A stretch of DNA of 64,000 nucleotides. Origin: Leptospira idonii (GTDB lineage: Bacteria; Spirochaetota; Leptospiria; Leptospirales; Leptospiraceae). Shown here piece after piece: positions 35,296 to 43,300 of this stretch. Made by a program: the position numbers and the translations under genes. Every line of letters begins with the position of its first letter. Position 1 is the stretch's first letter. The stretch is taken from NCBI RefSeq assembly GCF_004770995.1, contig NZ_RQHW01000028.1:62001-126000 (forward strand), read 5' to 3'. Under the pieces are notes generated by a model. That model searched no databases and was not told the DNA's origin. It saw only the letters and a program-made list of their open reading frames with translations.

Positions 35296-35354
35296 AAGGT
35301 AAAAGGAACAAAAACGGGGATTAAAAGTAAAGCCAATTGATCGGCATGAGGAAC

Positions 35355-35377
35355 CTCTCTGGGATTTTCCCAGAGAG
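35355..35377. terminator. Strong hairpin between the 120-residue protein gene and the DUF1574-like gene
   Basis: A perfect 10-bp stem (CTCTCTGGGA / TCCCAGAGAG) with a 3-base loop lies 7 bases after the stop of the minus-strand gene. The T-run on either side is short, so termination is likely but not certain. Confidence 0.55.
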
Positions 35378-35383
35378 TAAAAT

Positions 35384-35746
35384 TTAAGCTACTTGTGTTC
35401 TAAGTATCTTGCGGCGTTTTTTTAGATTGAGGAACCAGTCGTCTGCTTGGCGCGTATGGCTGACCAATTTTTTGACATATTCCCGATTTTCAGGATTTAA
35501 GATTTCTCTCGCCTCTTGAATGATTTCTTCTACCGTCTTTACGTGGAATGTGAAGTAACTGGTAAACAGATCATAATATTCTCTTTCCGTCGTTTCCCAA
35601 GAGTATTTTTGAATGTCTTCAAAAAACTCATATAACATAGGAATGTCGGCTTCCGGAGTCGCATCGAAGTGATTATTCATCATGGCAACTCTATCAGTGA
35701 TGTCTGTCAGTTTTTGAAAATAGGTTTCTAGTGCAGGAAATTCCAA
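35384..35746 (-). CDS. Small helical protein of unknown function
   Basis: 120 residues from TTG 35746. The start is decided by a near-perfect Shine-Dalgarno (TAAGGAGGGG, 35751-35760) with a 6-base spacing; the frame is open up to 35818, but that would overlap the upstream gene and read through the ribosome binding site. The protein is almost all helix, with EFFEDIQKYSWETTEREYYDLFTSYF and LKKRRKILRTQ near the end, no cysteine and no membrane segment. No family is recognised. It follows the SRPBCC gene by about 55 bases on the same strand. Confidence 0.65.
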   Translation of the reverse strand: MEFPALETYFQKLTDITDRVAMMNNHFDATPEADIPMLYEFFEDIQKYSWETTEREYYDLFTSYFTFHVKTVEEIIQEAREILNPENREYVKKLVSHTRQADDWFLNLKKRRKILRTQVA

Positions 35747-35801
35747 ATGACCCCTCCTTATAACCCTTACTTTTACCAGGATTTTAGAAGGAGTCGAGAG
35801 A

Positions 35802-36248
35802 TCAAGTTTTTTTTGCAAATTTTGTGAAGTCCGGATTTTCTTTTAGAAAGGAAACAAGATGAGTCACTTGTTCTTCCCAGCCCTCTTTGGCACCGTTCAT
35901 CCAAACATCGAAGGCATCCGAATTGGGATATCCCCCATTAACCACAGTTAGCCTGGATTTCCCGGGAGCAGCAGATTCGAATAACAACTGCAAAAAAATA
36001 TCTCCCGCAGGATGGTCTTTCCATTCCATAATCAACTCTTTGCCGGGAACGATTTTTTTATAGGTTCCGTGAGTGGTAAAATCCCCTTCGATTCCCAATT
36101 TCCAAGTCCAGGAGAAATCTCCTCCTTCTTTCGGCCTGCCACGAACCTCGTCCGCAAGCCAGTGAGTTAACACTTCATAAACGGTAATGGCAGACCAAAG
36201 TCTTTCAATTGGTTCGTTGAAATCAAAAACGGATCGAGTTTCCCTCAT
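35802..36248 (-). CDS. SRPBCC/AHSA1-type ligand-binding domain protein
   Basis: A 148-residue single-domain protein of the START/SRPBCC superfamily (AHSA1-like). The N-terminal EPIERLWSAITVYEVLTHWLADE stretch, the central GTYKKIVPGKELIMEWKDHP and the C-terminal long helix (GAKEGWEEQVTHLVSFLKENP) follow the family layout. Members bind hydrophobic ligands or act as co-chaperones; the ligand is unknown. No signal peptide. It is the first gene of a two-gene unit with the small helical protein downstream. Confidence 0.8.
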   Translation of the reverse strand: MRETRSVFDFNEPIERLWSAITVYEVLTHWLADEVRGRPKEGGDFSWTWKLGIEGDFTTHGTYKKIVPGKELIMEWKDHPAGDIFLQLLFESAAPGKSRLTVVNGGYPNSDAFDVWMNGAKEGWEEQVTHLVSFLKENPDFTKFAKKT

Positions 36249-36368
36249 ACGTCAAAGGTTGGGGCCTCTACGATCCTTTGGCAACCCGTTTTTCATAAAG
36301 ACAGATGGACAGAAGAAGATGAAACTCTTATCCTCGTTATTTAGATTCTGACAACATAGGACGGATAC

Positions 36369-37016
36369 ATGCGTTCCCTTTTTATTTTTCAATTTATTTC
36401 CTCCGTCATTTGTATTTTCACTTTAGGGGCGCAATTGGCCTTGTCTCTCACGGTTGCGGAAGACAGAGGGAGTTCTTACGGTTTAGCGGTCATAAATTAT
36501 TTCAGTTATATGACGATATGGACCAATATATTAATTGCTGCCTACTTTTTCCTGCCTCTCACCTTCCCTAAATCTAAGTTAAACGAATTCCTTCACAGAT
36601 CCACGGTAGAGACAGGAATATTAGTATATATTCTAATTGTGGGGATCGTGTATCATCTTCTTCTTTCCGGAGTCTGGAATCCTCAAGGTCTACAATACAT
36701 CGTAGACATCAATCTTCATTCCACGGTGCCCCTGCTTTATATCGTTTACTGGCTGATGTATATAGAGAAGGGAAATCAAGTTTATAAGAACGCTTTTTTC
36801 TGGCTTTTATATCCGATGATTTATGCAATTTATATATTTATCAGAGGGGAAATCATACATATTTACCCTTATCCTTTTACGGACGTTCTAAAATTAGGGT
36901 ATGCGGTTTCTCTTCGAAATTTTCTATTTCTAAGCCTTGCATATTACATTCTTGGAATATTTATCGTTGCAATAGATCGGCTGTTTTTCAGGCTGAAAAC
37001 AAGACATGGACGCTAA
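36369..37016 (+). CDS. Pr6Pr-type integral membrane protein
   Basis: A 215-residue protein with six membrane helices, resembling the bacterial Pr6Pr family (FAR-17a/AIG1-like). Conserved-looking features are FSYMTIWTNILIA after the first helix, VYHLLLSGVWNPQG in the middle, NLHSTVPLLYIVYW, and YPFTDV near the C-terminus. The family has distant similarity to enzymes hydrolysing fatty-acid esters of hydroxy fatty acids in animals; the bacterial function is not known to me. Its 3' end overlaps the DinB-family gene by 11 bases, so the two are coupled. Confidence 0.75.
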   Translation: MRSLFIFQFISSVICIFTLGAQLALSLTVAEDRGSSYGLAVINYFSYMTIWTNILIAAYFFLPLTFPKSKLNEFLHRSTVETGILVYILIVGIVYHLLLSGVWNPQGLQYIVDINLHSTVPLLYIVYWLMYIEKGNQVYKNAFFWLLYPMIYAIYIFIRGEIIHIYPYPFTDVLKLGYAVSLRNFLFLSLAYYILGIFIVAIDRLFFRLKTRHGR

Positions 37017-37515
37017 AGAACATTTACTCACTCTGGCTCGTTATCACCAATGGGCGACAGGTCATTTATTTCTGCACATCCAAGGAATTCCGGATGAGGA
37101 TTACAAAAAAGATTTCGGTCTATTTTTTAAATCGATTCACGGAACTCTCAATCACTTGTTAGTTGCCGAAAGACTTTGGTACAATCGGTTCGCAGAAAAT
37201 TTTTCTCCCGTTGTTTCCTTGGACAGTGAAGTGGAACCGGATAGATCCCGTTTGAAGGAAGTCGCCATCAAAGAATCTGGAAAATGGGAAACTTTCATCA
37301 AATCCCTGAAAGAGATTCCCGATAAACTGGAATACAGTACAATGAGAGGGTTTCAGGCAAATCTGCCCTATGTTTTGACTTTGGCACATGTATTCAACCA
37401 CGGAACCCATCACAGAGGACAAATCATAGCTGCCATCACTGCAATGGGTTACTCTTCACCCGAGATAGATTTGGTTTATATGCTCCAAGCGGAAGAAAGG
37501 ATGAATACCACCTAA
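37006..37515 (+). CDS. DinB/YfiT family metal-dependent protein
   Basis: A 169-residue four-helix protein of the DinB (DNA-damage-inducible)/YfiT superfamily, unrelated to polymerase IV. Metal-binding histidines are seen in helix 2 (GTLNHLLVAERLW) and in helix 4 (HVFNHGTHHRGQI), the typical H...HxxxH pattern. Members include thiol-S-transferases using bacillithiol or mycothiol, and many of unknown function. The start overlaps the Pr6Pr gene by 11 bases. It is convergent with the CFA synthase gene, with 6 bases between the stops. Confidence 0.85.
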   Translation: MDAKEHLLTLARYHQWATGHLFLHIQGIPDEDYKKDFGLFFKSIHGTLNHLLVAERLWYNRFAENFSPVVSLDSEVEPDRSRLKEVAIKESGKWETFIKSLKEIPDKLEYSTMRGFQANLPYVLTLAHVFNHGTHHRGQIIAAITAMGYSSPEIDLVYMLQAEERMNTT

Positions 37516-37521
37516 TTAAAG

Positions 37522-38829
37522 CTATATATTTAGATTGTTCGGTCTCACATAAACCGCTTGCACAACACTGATGTTTCTCATTTGAAACGCAGCGGCGCAA
37601 TACGCCAAATAGTATCTCCATTTACGGATGAATGTCTCATCGTAACCTTGGTTTCTCACTTCGGATAGATTCTCTTCGAAAGCCTTAAGCCAAAGCCGTA
37701 GAGTTTTCACATAACTGAGTCCCATATCTTCCAGATGAAACAAATGCATATTTCCCGTTTTATTGATCGCCTCGTTCATTCTTCCTATGGAAGGAAGAAG
37801 TGAACCTGGGAAAATATGTTTCTGAATGAAATCGATTCCTTTGCGGAAAGATTCGAAGCGGGAATCGGGAGATGTGATCACTTGTAAGGCGAGAATCCCG
37901 TCCTGAGGAAGAAGTTCTTGGCATTTCTGGAAAAAAGTTTCGTAGTATCTTTCTCCTACCGCTTCCAACATTTCCACGGAGACGATTTTAGAAAAAGAAC
38001 CGGAAAGATTACGATAGTCTTGGATTCGGATCTCAATTCGATCGGACAAACCTTCCTTCTCGATCCTTTCCTTTGCATATCGAAATTGTTCATCGGAAAG
38101 AGTAACAGTAGTCACTTTGCATCCGTATTTTTTCGCAGCATAGATGGAAAGATAACCCCAGCCGCTTCCGATCTCCAAAAGATGGTCTGTTTCGTTTAAC
38201 TTCAATTTTTTGCAGAGAAGATCTACCTTTTTCTCTTGCGCCTCTTCCAAAGTTTGATCCAGATCAGTAAAATAAGCGGAACTGTAGGTCATGGAAGGAT
38301 CCAAAAATAATTTATAGAACCGATTTCCCAAATCGTAATGTTCCACAATGTTTTTTCGGCTGCCTTTCAGGCTGTTTCTGCGTAGAAAATGAAGAATTTT
38401 ATTTCCGATGCTGAATAGATCGAGATGAAACTTCTTTTTGTTCGAGCCGGAAAGACTGGGAGAATCGTCCACGTTCAAAATGAACCAGGAAATCACATTT
38501 TCGATCGAATCGGTCTGCCAGTCTCCGTCTATGTAAGATTCGGCAAATCCGATATCACCATATAACACTGATTTTTTGAAAAAAGAATTTGCCTTCACAT
38601 GAACCAGAGCGGAATGAAACCTAGATTCTTGTCCCGAGTCGGGATTCCCTAAAAACGTTTGCGATCCGTCAGGAAGGATCATCCGCAAAGAACCTTTTTT
38701 CATGGATTTCATCGCTTGGAAAAAGATTTTCTCGTAGATGGGAAGTGATTTTGTATTTCGTTTTTGTTCTGTAAAAAGGGTCGGTTCAGTCGAATTTTGC
38801 AATAGAGACTGGTTTACTGACTTGTCCAA
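37522..38829 (-). CDS. Cyclopropane-fatty-acyl-phospholipid synthase family methyltransferase
   Basis: A 435-residue protein from TTG 38829, with AGGAG 6 bases upstream supporting that start. The C-terminal SAM-dependent methyltransferase has LLEIGSGWGYLSIYAAKKYG, VTLSDEQ and the family motif VEHYDLGNRFYKLFLDPSMTYSSAYF. It transfers a methylene or methyl from S-adenosylmethionine to the double bond of membrane phospholipid acyl chains. It is last of three overlapping genes with a DUF1365 protein and an FAD oxidoreductase. That trio recurs in bacteria in which CFA-like enzymes make modified (methylated, cyclopropane or furan-related) fatty acids, so the product may not be a simple cyclopropane. 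Confidence 0.9.
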   Translation of the reverse strand: MDKSVNQSLLQNSTEPTLFTEQKRNTKSLPIYEKIFFQAMKSMKKGSLRMILPDGSQTFLGNPDSGQESRFHSALVHVKANSFFKKSVLYGDIGFAESYIDGDWQTDSIENVISWFILNVDDSPSLSGSNKKKFHLDLFSIGNKILHFLRRNSLKGSRKNIVEHYDLGNRFYKLFLDPSMTYSSAYFTDLDQTLEEAQEKKVDLLCKKLKLNETDHLLEIGSGWGYLSIYAAKKYGCKVTTVTLSDEQFRYAKERIEKEGLSDRIEIRIQDYRNLSGSFSKIVSVEMLEAVGERYYETFFQKCQELLPQDGILALQVITSPDSRFESFRKGIDFIQKHIFPGSLLPSIGRMNEAINKTGNMHLFHLEDMGLSYVKTLRLWLKAFEENLSEVRNQGYDETFIRKWRYYLAYCAAAFQMRNISVVQAVYVRPNNLNI

Positions 38830-39604
38830 GGGAGACTCCTGTTTGTTTATTTAAATTATCTTTTTTATTTATGTAAGGGATTTGTTTGAGCCAAAGCTTT
38901 AGTGCCTGCCAATGGATCAAAACTATTATTTTGACTGTTACGAAAGGAAAACGGGCAAATAGAAAGCCAAGGTTTTTATTACGAAATGGAATTTTTTTTC
39001 CAAAAAAGGATGTGGTTAAAATTCGTTTTCCGTTCTCCCAGGAATCCACTCCGATTTTCAAATCTTCTTCCGGAAAATTCAGTCGAAATTCGAATTCGGA
39101 ATCGAGAGAAATAAAAGGAGATACGTAAAAATCTTTTTTCACTCTGATATGAAATTGAGGATTTGCAATCGTTCCTTTGTTATTCGGTATCACTAAACCG
39201 ACATAAGGTTTAATTTCCCCGAAAGTATTTCCTACTTCCTGAACAGAACACAATAAATTTCCTTTTTCAGAGAAACAAAAATAAAAACTGACCGGATTAA
39301 AGACATAACCTAAAACTCGTAGATTGGTGAGAAGATACACCTTTCCTATCGTTTCAGATACCCCCGATGCGGATAAAAAAGCTTTCAGGTTACTAAGAGT
39401 GTCTTTTTCTCCGAATCGGATGTGATCTTTATCATAAAAGGAAAAAAGTGAAAAAGAATTTCTAGCAAAAAAAAGATGTTCCTTGTCCAGTTCGTCCAAC
39501 TCCTCCAAGTCGAGCAGAAAGGTACAAACATTGTATCTAAAGCTGTTCTTATGCGGTGAGGTTCTCGTATGGGATACAACCGCATCGTAGATGCGGGAGT
39601 TCAT
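38786..39604 (-). CDS. DUF1365 family protein of the CFA-synthase operon
   Basis: 272 residues from ATG 39604 (MNSRIYDAVVSHTRTSP); a TTG at 39610 is an alternative. DUF1365 signatures are RYNVCTFLLDLEELDEL, LRVLGYVFNPVSFYFCF near residues 105-120 and EVGNTFGE. The domain is regularly found between an FAD-dependent amine-oxidase-like protein and a CFA synthase, and is assumed to take part in the same lipid modification. The CFA gene overlaps its 3' end by 44 bases. No signal peptide, but a hydrophobic C-terminal segment suggests membrane association. Confidence 0.85.
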   Translation of the reverse strand: MNSRIYDAVVSHTRTSPHKNSFRYNVCTFLLDLEELDELDKEHLFFARNSFSLFSFYDKDHIRFGEKDTLSNLKAFLSASGVSETIGKVYLLTNLRVLGYVFNPVSFYFCFSEKGNLLCSVQEVGNTFGEIKPYVGLVIPNNKGTIANPQFHIRVKKDFYVSPFISLDSEFEFRLNFPEEDLKIGVDSWENGKRILTTSFFGKKIPFRNKNLGFLFARFPFVTVKIIVLIHWQALKLWLKQIPYINKKDNLNKQTGVSLGQVSKPVSIAKFD

Positions 39605-40869
39605 GACCAAGGATCTCTTTTTAATATGGATCTAGAGACATTCACTGCAGATAAAAAACCGTCCTCATGGAATCCGTATCTAAAATAGGCTCCTGCATAA
39701 TAAATGGGACCTGTTTCGTTTAAGAGAGGCAGTCTGCTTTGAGCCAATGAGGAAGGAACGGAAAACAAAGGGTGTTCGTATTCGATTTCTTTGAGAATAT
39801 GTTCTTTTCGGACTCTGCCAGGATCGTTGATGGTAACGAAATAATTTTTTTTATCGGAAACTCTTTGTAGGCGGTTCATCCAATAGATGGTATAAGGAAG
39901 ATCTTTGCCGGAATCGTTCCGAATGATTTTATAATTCCAGCTAGACCAACAAAGTTTTTTGCGAGGCATATCGGATGCATCCGTATGCAAAGTGGCCGTA
40001 TTTTTCTGATAGGCGAAGAGAGGGAGAAGCTCCCGTTCCAAAGGCTCTGGATTTCCCAAAAGTTTTGCAGAAATGTGTCCGTGAGTCGCAAGAACCGCCT
40101 TATCAAAAACTTCGGAACTTCCGTCTTCCAAAACGACCCTGACTTTTCCATCTTCACGAAGCACTTGTTTAACGGAAGAGTTCAGGCGGATTCGATCAGA
40201 ATAACCTGCAGTGATTCGTTTCACGTATTCTCTCGACCCTCCGTCCACAGTCCACCATTGATGTTGAGTATTGAGACCTAAAAAACCGTGATTATAAAAA
40301 AATCGAATGAGAGACTTTGCAGGGAAAGACAACATCAAATCAGGAGGAGTGGTCCAAACTGCGGAACTCATGGGAATCAAATAATAATTGAGGATATCTT
40401 CTCCGTATTTGTTTTCTTTCATGTACTTTCCCAAGTCCCAATCATCGTATTCGGGATCTTCCAAAATGGAAGGAGCGGTTTTGTTGAAACGATCGATTTC
40501 CAAAAGCATCTTAATGAATTTAGGTTTGAAAAAATTGCTTCTTTGCGCAAAAAGTCCGTTCAAACCTGAACCGCAGAACTCTAGTTTTGTGGGATCAAAT
40601 TGAACACTGAAAGACATATCCGACTTTTTGGTAGGTACATTCAGAACTTGAAATAATCTGAGTAAGTTGGGATAGGTCACATGATTGAATACGATGAAGC
40701 CGGTATCGATGGGGATTTGTTTCCCATCTTCGGGAACATCCACAGTATGAGTGTGTCCCCCGATATAATCCGCCTTTTCAAATACTGTGAGATCGTAGTC
40801 TCTGGATAAAAAATAGGCACTTCCTAATCCTGCAATGCCTGTCCCGATTACAGCGAGTTTTTGTTTCAC
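39601..40869 (-). CDS. FAD-dependent oxidoreductase of the CFA-synthase operon
   Basis: A 422-residue flavoprotein with an N-terminal dinucleotide-binding motif (AVIGTGIAGLGSAYFL, 6-20), followed by YIGGHTHTVD, IDTGFIVFN, and a C-terminal GPIYYAGAYFRYGFHEDGFLSAV segment that completes the FAD site. It belongs to the amine-oxidase/phytoene-desaturase-like group. It is first of the three-gene lipid operon (overlap with the DUF1365 gene at 39601-39604). A role in oxidising or desaturating CFA-modified acyl chains is likely by context, but the reaction is not established from sequence. Confidence 0.85.
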   Translation of the reverse strand: MKQKLAVIGTGIAGLGSAYFLSRDYDLTVFEKADYIGGHTHTVDVPEDGKQIPIDTGFIVFNHVTYPNLLRLFQVLNVPTKKSDMSFSVQFDPTKLEFCGSGLNGLFAQRSNFFKPKFIKMLLEIDRFNKTAPSILEDPEYDDWDLGKYMKENKYGEDILNYYLIPMSSAVWTTPPDLMLSFPAKSLIRFFYNHGFLGLNTQHQWWTVDGGSREYVKRITAGYSDRIRLNSSVKQVLREDGKVRVVLEDGSSEVFDKAVLATHGHISAKLLGNPEPLERELLPLFAYQKNTATLHTDASDMPRKKLCWSSWNYKIIRNDSGKDLPYTIYWMNRLQRVSDKKNYFVTINDPGRVRKEHILKEIEYEHPLFSVPSSLAQSRLPLLNETGPIYYAGAYFRYGFHEDGFLSAVNVSRSILKRDPWS

Positions 40870-40939
40870 TTATTCCTCTGGTCTTTTCTTAGACAAAAGC
40901 CCGAAGAATCTCGGACTTAAAAAATATAGGACGAAAATT

Positions 40940-41764
40940 TCAGCCGAAAAGGCGGCTCATCTGCGTATGAATTTCCAAGGCTTTTTTCTCCGCAAGATCC
41001 GCAAAGTTATCTTCCTTGGTGAGAAGAGTGATCCCTCTCGAAGAATTGATGACGGAGTTCTTACCTGCTGCCGCATAAATCTCCTCCAAACTTCCCCCTT
41101 GCGCTCCGAATCCGGGAATCAGAAAGATAAGAGACGGGTGCCTGTCTCTGATTTTTTTCAGTTCTGCAGGATGAGTGCCCCCTACTACGATCCCCACTTG
41201 CCCGGGGTATTCGGACTCAAGCCTGGCCGTAAAATCGGAAACTTCTTCGTACAAAAATTCTCCTTTCCCTTGGATAACTAACTTTTGTAAGTCGGAGGAG
41301 GAAGGATTGGATGTAAGACCCAAAATGAAAATAAAACCTCCCACATCCAAATAAGGAAGCAAAGTGTCTCTTCCCATATAAGGATTTACGGTAAGCGCTT
41401 CCACTTGCAAGGTTTCGAAATAGTATTTAGCGTATTCTTTGGCAGTGTTGGCAAGATCTCCCCTCTTCGCATCGGCGATGATCGGAACTTCAGGACAGAT
41501 TGCGCGGCATAGATCCACATACATCTCGAATTCACGGAAACCTTTTGCTCCGAATCTTTCGAAGAAGGCAAGGTTCGGTTTCCAAGCCGTAGCATAAGGA
41601 TGCGTTTTTTCCACGATGGATTTGGAAAAAGAAAACAAAGGAGTTTCGGAAGAAAGACAAACGGAAGGGAGTTTTTCCCATTCAGGATCCAACCCGACAG
41701 AAAGAAGAGAAGAAAGTTCCTCTCTTCTTTTGGTGAATTTTTTTAAGAAAGAAGATGTTCCCAA
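40940..41764 (-). CDS. pyrF: Orotidine 5'-phosphate decarboxylase (type 2)
   Basis: A 274-residue TIM-barrel enzyme making UMP from OMP. The catalytic motif is IIADAKRGDLANTAKEYAKYYF, with the Asp/Lys pair. Other features are SVGLDPEWEKLP near the N-terminus, WKPNLAFFERFGAKG and the phosphate-binding VVGGTHPAELKKIRDRHP and PGFGAQGG. It is the longer type-2 form. The start is TTG 41764, one base after the upstream lipoprotein stop, with AGAGG about 9 bases before. Placed last in the speE-envelope operon, it may be expressed by read-through. No other pyrimidine gene is near. Confidence 0.93.
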   Translation of the reverse strand: MGTSSFLKKFTKRREELSSLLSVGLDPEWEKLPSVCLSSETPLFSFSKSIVEKTHPYATAWKPNLAFFERFGAKGFREFEMYVDLCRAICPEVPIIADAKRGDLANTAKEYAKYYFETLQVEALTVNPYMGRDTLLPYLDVGGFIFILGLTSNPSSSDLQKLVIQGKGEFLYEEVSDFTARLESEYPGQVGIVVGGTHPAELKKIRDRHPSLIFLIPGFGAQGGSLEEIYAAAGKNSVINSSRGITLLTKEDNFADLAEKKALEIHTQMSRLFG

Positions 41765-41765
41765 A

Positions 41766-42614
41766 TCATTTGCCTCTTTTTTTTCTGGCTTCCCATTGTT
41801 CGTCGATGCTTCCCTTTTTGTACCATCCGTAGATATGACCGGGGATCACAGTAAGAACCGTCACGGGATTCGCTTTGATGTCTCCTACAGCGCCCCCCAC
41901 ATAAGTGGAGTAAGCCGGGACAAGAAGTTCGTAAGATTCTTCCAATTGTTTTCTATCTTCTTTTTCCGCAAAATAATTAAAAGCATCGTCGGAAGCGCGA
42001 GCTTCATGGTACAAAGCACCCACTACCGGAATCGCATACATGCTGGCGTATAAAGTTCTGTATTTTCTTTGGGAAAAATCCTTCGCATGGGCTCCTTCAT
42101 GGATGACCACGGCAGGAAGGTCGGAATAGATATTGATCGTGTTTGTGAAAGAATTGTAGTGATCTCCTCCTATCAATCCCGCAAAAAGACGATCAGGCAA
42201 CAGAGTGTAGGAGATAAGAGAGATGGATCCGAAAAAATATTTCACAATTGGGTTGATGTTTTCGTTTTTACTCAACCTTCTCCATTCGGAAAGCGGAGCA
42301 TATTGATTGAATCTAACCTTAACATCTCTTAGGTTATTCTCTTTGATATAATTGATCAGATATTGTTTCGTTTCAGGAGAAATATCATGATTGTCAGCCT
42401 TTCGGTTCCAAAGAATGAGTTTGGAAGGGAAAGAAAGTATGTTACCGATTTGATCCAAAAGCCAAACAGGCTCTCCTTCTTCGAATTGAGGATCTTCCTC
42501 TTCAAAAGCGGGCGAAGGAAGATAAGGATTCCCATAATTGTATTTTTTTTCAATCGAATAACAGTTGATTATCGAAAATAGAACAGAAATAAAAAGAAGG
42601 AACGAATATTTCAT
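41766..42614 (-). CDS. Lipoprotein with HEGAH zinc-protease-like motif
   Basis: A 282-residue putative lipoprotein (lipobox SIINC, Cys18). HEGAH (His172, Glu173, His176) fits the HExxH zinc motif, followed by a hydrophobic helix-like stretch ASMYAIPVVGALYHEARASDDAF that may provide a third ligand (Glu198 or Asp202 region). A region around 122-150 is hydrophobic, perhaps for membrane association. The family is not recognised. A metalloprotease or a peptidoglycan/envelope-associated enzyme is possible. It overlaps the upstream lipoprotein gene (ATGA) and precedes pyrF by 1 base. Confidence 0.6.
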   Translation of the reverse strand: MKYSFLLFISVLFSIINCYSIEKKYNYGNPYLPSPAFEEEDPQFEEGEPVWLLDQIGNILSFPSKLILWNRKADNHDISPETKQYLINYIKENNLRDVKVRFNQYAPLSEWRRLSKNENINPIVKYFFGSISLISYTLLPDRLFAGLIGGDHYNSFTNTINIYSDLPAVVIHEGAHAKDFSQRKYRTLYASMYAIPVVGALYHEARASDDAFNYFAEKEDRKQLEESYELLVPAYSTYVGGAVGDIKANPVTVLTVIPGHIYGWYKKGSIDEQWEARKKRGK

Positions 42615-43300
42615 AGACTATCCAGGATTTCCTTCAGTTTGGGATCGTTTACAGGCTCTTGGTTGTGCTGCCTTTTCAGAAGTTTAGGGCTCGAATTAAA
42701 TCCGCTTTGGTTTTCCAAAAACAGAAAAAATTCTTCCATCACATTTCTGCCCAATTGATTGATTTGATCTTCTCTGTTTCCCCTGTAGCCCATATAAGGA
42801 ACATACCAAAGCAAAGGAACGAGAGTAACCGTTGAAAAAACATGAAAACAATTCGTAACATGGGATTCGATTCTATCCTTATAGTCGAATACTTCCGGTT
42901 TTTCTTTACCGATTTGTACGGAAGCACGCAGCCTAACTTGCACCAGGTTGGAAGAACAATCGTCTTTCGATTCCAATAAAAAATCGGTCACTTGGATTTT
43001 TCCCCCTTCCCGAATCAAACGAGGGAATCTTTCGCCGCGAATGGAAAGATCTTTTCGGATCAGATAAGAAAGATGACCGTATTCATTCACCAAGTCGTCC
43101 GGATTGAAAAAATAACCGTCATAGATTCCCAGTTTTGTTTCGTATCCTGCTGGAACAGTTACTGTGACATTGGGAATCGGACGCACTCGTTCGAAAAGAA
43201 TCTCTTCAGGGAAAGGACGATAGACTCTTAAAGAAACACCGCACTGTATCAGTAGCAGACAAGATACGATGGCGGAGGTGATTTTTCTTTCAAAACGCAT
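42611..43300 (-). CDS. Putative lipoprotein of unknown function
   Basis: 229 residues from ATG 43300 (MRFERKITSAIVSC), with a signal peptide ending in a lipobox (LLLIQC, Cys20). An upstream in-frame ATG at 43312 would add 4 residues. The mature part has mixed beta content, VKVTVPAGYETKLGIYDGYFFNPDDLVNE-like segments near the N-terminus, and a single hydrophobic stretch (about 150-165). It is not recognised. The start overlaps the upstream beta-barrel gene by 11 bases, and the stop overlaps the HEGAH lipoprotein start, so the three are probably translated together as an envelope module. Confidence 0.6.
   Translation of the reverse strand: MRFERKITSAIVSCLLLIQCGVSLRVYRPFPEEILFERVRPIPNVTVTVPAGYETKLGIYDGYFFNPDDLVNEYGHLSYLIRKDLSIRGERFPRLIREGGKIQVTDFLLESKDDCSSNLVQVRLRASVQIGKEKPEVFDYKDRIESHVTNCFHVFSTVTLVPLLWYVPYMGYRGNREDQINQLGRNVMEEFFLFLENQSGFNSSPKLLKRQHNQEPVNDPKLKEILDSL

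Noticed and set aside
37006..37515. DinB-family protein as a DNA polymerase
   Set aside because: The HxxxH four-helix pattern belongs to the DinB/YfiT metal-binding family. The true polymerase IV gene is the partial one at the window start.
40943..40958. Hairpin AGCCG/CGGCT at the pyrF 3' end as a terminator
   Set aside because: The stem is only 5 bp, lies within the last codons, and is not followed by a T-run.
41616..42053. Long plus-strand open frame opposite pyrF and the HEGAH lipoprotein
   Set aside because: It spans the reverse of two well-supported genes, shows no domain, and its composition follows from the opposite-strand coding.
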